A model generated the notes under the pieces. The model did no database searches. It was not told the origin of the DNA and was given only the letters and a program-made list of their open reading frames with translations. A stretch of DNA of 64,000 nt, taken from positions 1 to 64,000 of the forward strand of contig JAQPZY010000623.1 in the NCBI GenBank assembly GCA_029931535.1, in the 5' to 3' direction. A program made the position numbers and the translations under genes. Source of the DNA: Margaritifera margaritifera (lineage: Eukaryota; Mollusca; Bivalvia; Unionida; Margaritiferidae). Shown one piece after another: positions 61,413 to 64,000 of this stretch. The stretch's first letter is position 1, and every line of letters starts with the position of its first letter.

Positions 61413-62587
61413 GTAGGCAAGGATGCACGCATTAAAAAAATACAAGCACAGTGTCTGTCATTTCTTCGAATGAGTATTCCAGAATAGTTACTGTTTGAAA
61501 AAATGTGCTGTACATGCTATCCTGTATTTAAATTTCTGTATTTCAAATTTTCTGCTGTTTTTCATTGTGTTTCCATAACAAGATCATAATTAACAAGCTA
61601 TGAAACTTGTCCGCTATGCAATACGCCTAATTGTTTAAGTAATATGTACATACTTGGGCTCATATACACAAACATTTTGTTAAATTGTTACAGAGATAGA
61701 CTGATTTTCAAAAACATGTACAATCTAATTAAACTGGTACAGTGCACTGGTGATTACAACAACAAAAAATAAATAAATAAAATGTGGTACACAAACCTCT
61801 CATAACATCACATCTTTCTACAATCCTAGTTATTTTCGTAATCATAGCTTAATCCCCCCTTCTTTTGCAACCATGTATGATGTAATTCACTACCGGAGTT
61901 GCCGATGTAACGCCACGCCCCAATAGCACGAAAACAAAATCTGTACCTTTGACAAAAATGTTGCCATTGACATTTTGTCCAAATAATGTAGAGACATCCA
62001 GCAAGACGGGTCTCATAAGTTTATATTTTAAGATTAACTGTCTTGACAAATACAATACATTCTAATTTTCATGTAATATTCAACTAGCCATTAATGATCG
62101 TCTGCTCAAAACCATATTATATGTGTAATCAACACTTAATTACTCACATAATGCATATAGCACTCGTCTTTGTGAAATCTACTACCTACTCTTTCTCGCT
62201 GTTTCTTCGTGAAAAAAATGAAATAAACCTGCTACCATCAGGCGAACAGAGAACGATCTCCACTGTTTACAGAGGCAAGCAAGGTTTAATTTTGCCTTGG
62301 ATTTTATAGCATGATAGAAGTAAACTTTCTACATTCTACACATTGTCTGCATCTGTAATGATATAATAGAATCACATGCTGTTAAACAGCACACCGAATA
62401 CTCTCAAACGCAATGTGGTATATTATCGACACAAACAAGTCAATCCAGATTTTTGGAGGCTGTTATCTATCATTATAATTATCTATGCATGCATGTATAG
62501 AGACATGACTGCAATATATATCTGAAATGGTGGCAATTTCTGTCTATCCGGCTGTATGTCTATGTATCTATCGATCTATCTATCTGT
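61413..62587. other. AT-rich DNA, nothing recognised
   Basis: Short frames only (minus 61849-62055, plus 62094-62309), with no recognised motif. Confidence 0.45.
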
Positions 62588-62783
62588 TATGTATGTATGT
62601 ATGTATGTATGTATGTATGTATGTATGTATGTATGTATGTATGTATGTATGTATGTATGTATGCATGTATGTATGTATGTATGTATGTATGTATGTATGT
62701 ATGTATGTATGTATGTATGTATGTATGTATGTATGTATGTATGTATGTATGTATGTATGTATGTATGTATGTATGTATGTATG
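62588..62783. repeat. (ATGT)n microsatellite, about 49 units
   Basis: A ~196 bp tetranucleotide array with one variant unit near 62663 (GCATGT), preceded by a short (TCTA)n. Five open frames across it encode MYVC or HTYI repeats and are artefacts. Confidence 0.98.
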
Positions 62784-64000
62784 CATATGTGTATCTACCC
62801 ATTCCTTATCACTTAGATTTTAGGTGCTGCAGTGTACAGAGTACACCATGGAATGTTCATAAATACTCCAGATGAAATAGATAATGATAGAATCTGGTAA
62901 TTAATGGGATGTATTTATGGGCAGTATCATATTCAATGTGTCACAGAGTCAAAGACAAAACATGGGCGAATACATCAACCAAACCATTTGTAAACATAAC
63001 CGTGCATAATATTGTCGAAATCAGCACATGTATTTTATCACTTCCCGGATATGTCAGTGTGCGCGAGTTAAACAAGCACACGGAGTCATTTTTGTTCTTT
63101 TTCTATATTCACGTGTCGAATAATCTGCCACTCAAACATCAATTTCGCTATTTCAGTTTCTTCCTTTCATTTCAAATACTAGTATGGTATAAAAGGTCGA
63201 CACCAATATTATAGCACAACTTTACAAGCATATACTATTTCATGTCAACAATAACAGGGACTTGAGTTTGCAAAGAAGAACAAATTAGAGAATCAATGTG
63301 CCTACACAAAACAGAAAGCGTTTTTACAGGTGTGTATTATGATTACACTAAACGACCAATCGAAAGTGTACCTATCTCAAATTAAGTTCCCGGGTGTATC
63401 AACTTATTGCTGTCTGTTTACACATCACCTTGATGAAAACAAGAACTTTAAAAGACGTTCCTCTCCCCTTTCAATGACCCTAAATTTCTTGAGGTTGAAG
63501 GCCACATACAATGGGAAGAAATTGTAATGCATTTTAGTTTTCAAAGAATTGTATTTGTTTATTAGATTTATTTTCTTCGAAGGTATAAATTCCATTTGCA
63601 GTTTAATGCCTAGTTATGTTTATGTTATATTATTATTTGTATCAAAATAAACTCGTTTACTTTAATAATCAATCTTTGAAAACATTACCTATATATTGGT
63701 GAATTTGAATGTTAAACTGAGTTGCAAGACACATACAAAGTATTTTGTTTAATAGGTTTTTTTATATCTAAACCCAGTGATTATTTTCAAGGGCTATATT
63801 TGTACATGTTGTCTGCTAGGTAAAGTAGGATGAGGTATTGATGGGATTGTAGCTTTTTAGAAACTCTAATGTAAAATGACATATAAAAGATTCTTTGCCT
63901 CCTTTTGGCAAATGTTTATTAGATTTGCGGTGATTCACAAGGAAATAAATTTACTTTTGACTTTCAAGAAAATTTAAATGTATCTCCATGGATTAGTTTC
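62784..64000. other. AT-rich DNA to the window end, nothing recognised
   Basis: Two plus frames (62909-63214 and 63330-63527) have ordinary composition but no recognised domain. A CAAAATAAA poly(A)-like signal near 63642 could belong to a host transcript, without further support. Confidence 0.4.

Overview
The window looks like nuclear DNA from an invertebrate, most likely a mollusc. It is AT-rich, dense in long simple repeats, and carries tRNA-derived SINE-like repeats ending in a GCGTTAAA/CCGTTAAA tail, several decayed non-LTR retrotransposons, and a large DNA transposon of the Polinton/Maverick (adintovirus-like) class. No intact host protein-coding gene could be recognised. Nearly every substantial piece of coding sequence belongs to a mobile element and is broken by stops and frameshifts. 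The taxonomic call is inference from repeat style, not from a host gene.

Layout. 1-5.5 kb: unassigned DNA with a five-copy ~140 bp tandem repeat. 5.5-8.7 kb: an L1-like LINE relic. Inside it a 117 bp (39-codon) piece of the reverse transcriptase ORF has expanded into eight near-identical copies. 9-16 kb: repeat-rich, with a small MITE-like element, a ~1 kb element whose ends are inverted arrays of a GGCCCATAAC-type motif, three tandem arrays, and a degenerate tRNA-Gln-like sequence. 18-21 kb: a LINE 3' fragment, a fold-back element with a 51 bp perfect inverted repeat, and copies of dispersed repeats. 22.8-24.1 kb and 41.7-45.3 kb: two copies of one LINE-associated composite (hydrophobic ORF, ORF1-like, endonuclease, start of RT). 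30.9-32.5 kb and 34.2-35.6 kb: two further LINE lineages.

45.9-49.6 kb: an old AT-rich relic with an integrase of the type found in Polintons, a divergent gene pair, and two related GGG/SG-rich modules on opposite strands. 51,257-60,982: a 9.7 kb Polinton-type element bounded by ~225 bp terminal inverted repeats and a 5 bp flanking direct repeat. Its interior is clearly richer in G+C than its surroundings. From left to right it carries two small ORFs, a protein-primed type B DNA polymerase, a retroviral-type integrase (minus), a phospholipase A2-like gene (minus), a P-loop ATPase-like ORF, a minor-capsid-like protein, an adenovirus-type cysteine protease, a fibre-like region and two small ORFs. 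No major capsid gene is visible.

How the genes would have worked: the polymerase replicates the element between its inverted repeats, the integrase inserts it, and the ATPase, minor capsid protein, protease and PLA2-like protein point to a virion-forming ancestor. This copy is dead. The polymerase and integrase are frameshifted and each lacks a catalytic Asp, and the PLA2-like ORF has an internal stop. 61-64 kb: unassigned DNA with a long (ATGT)n array.
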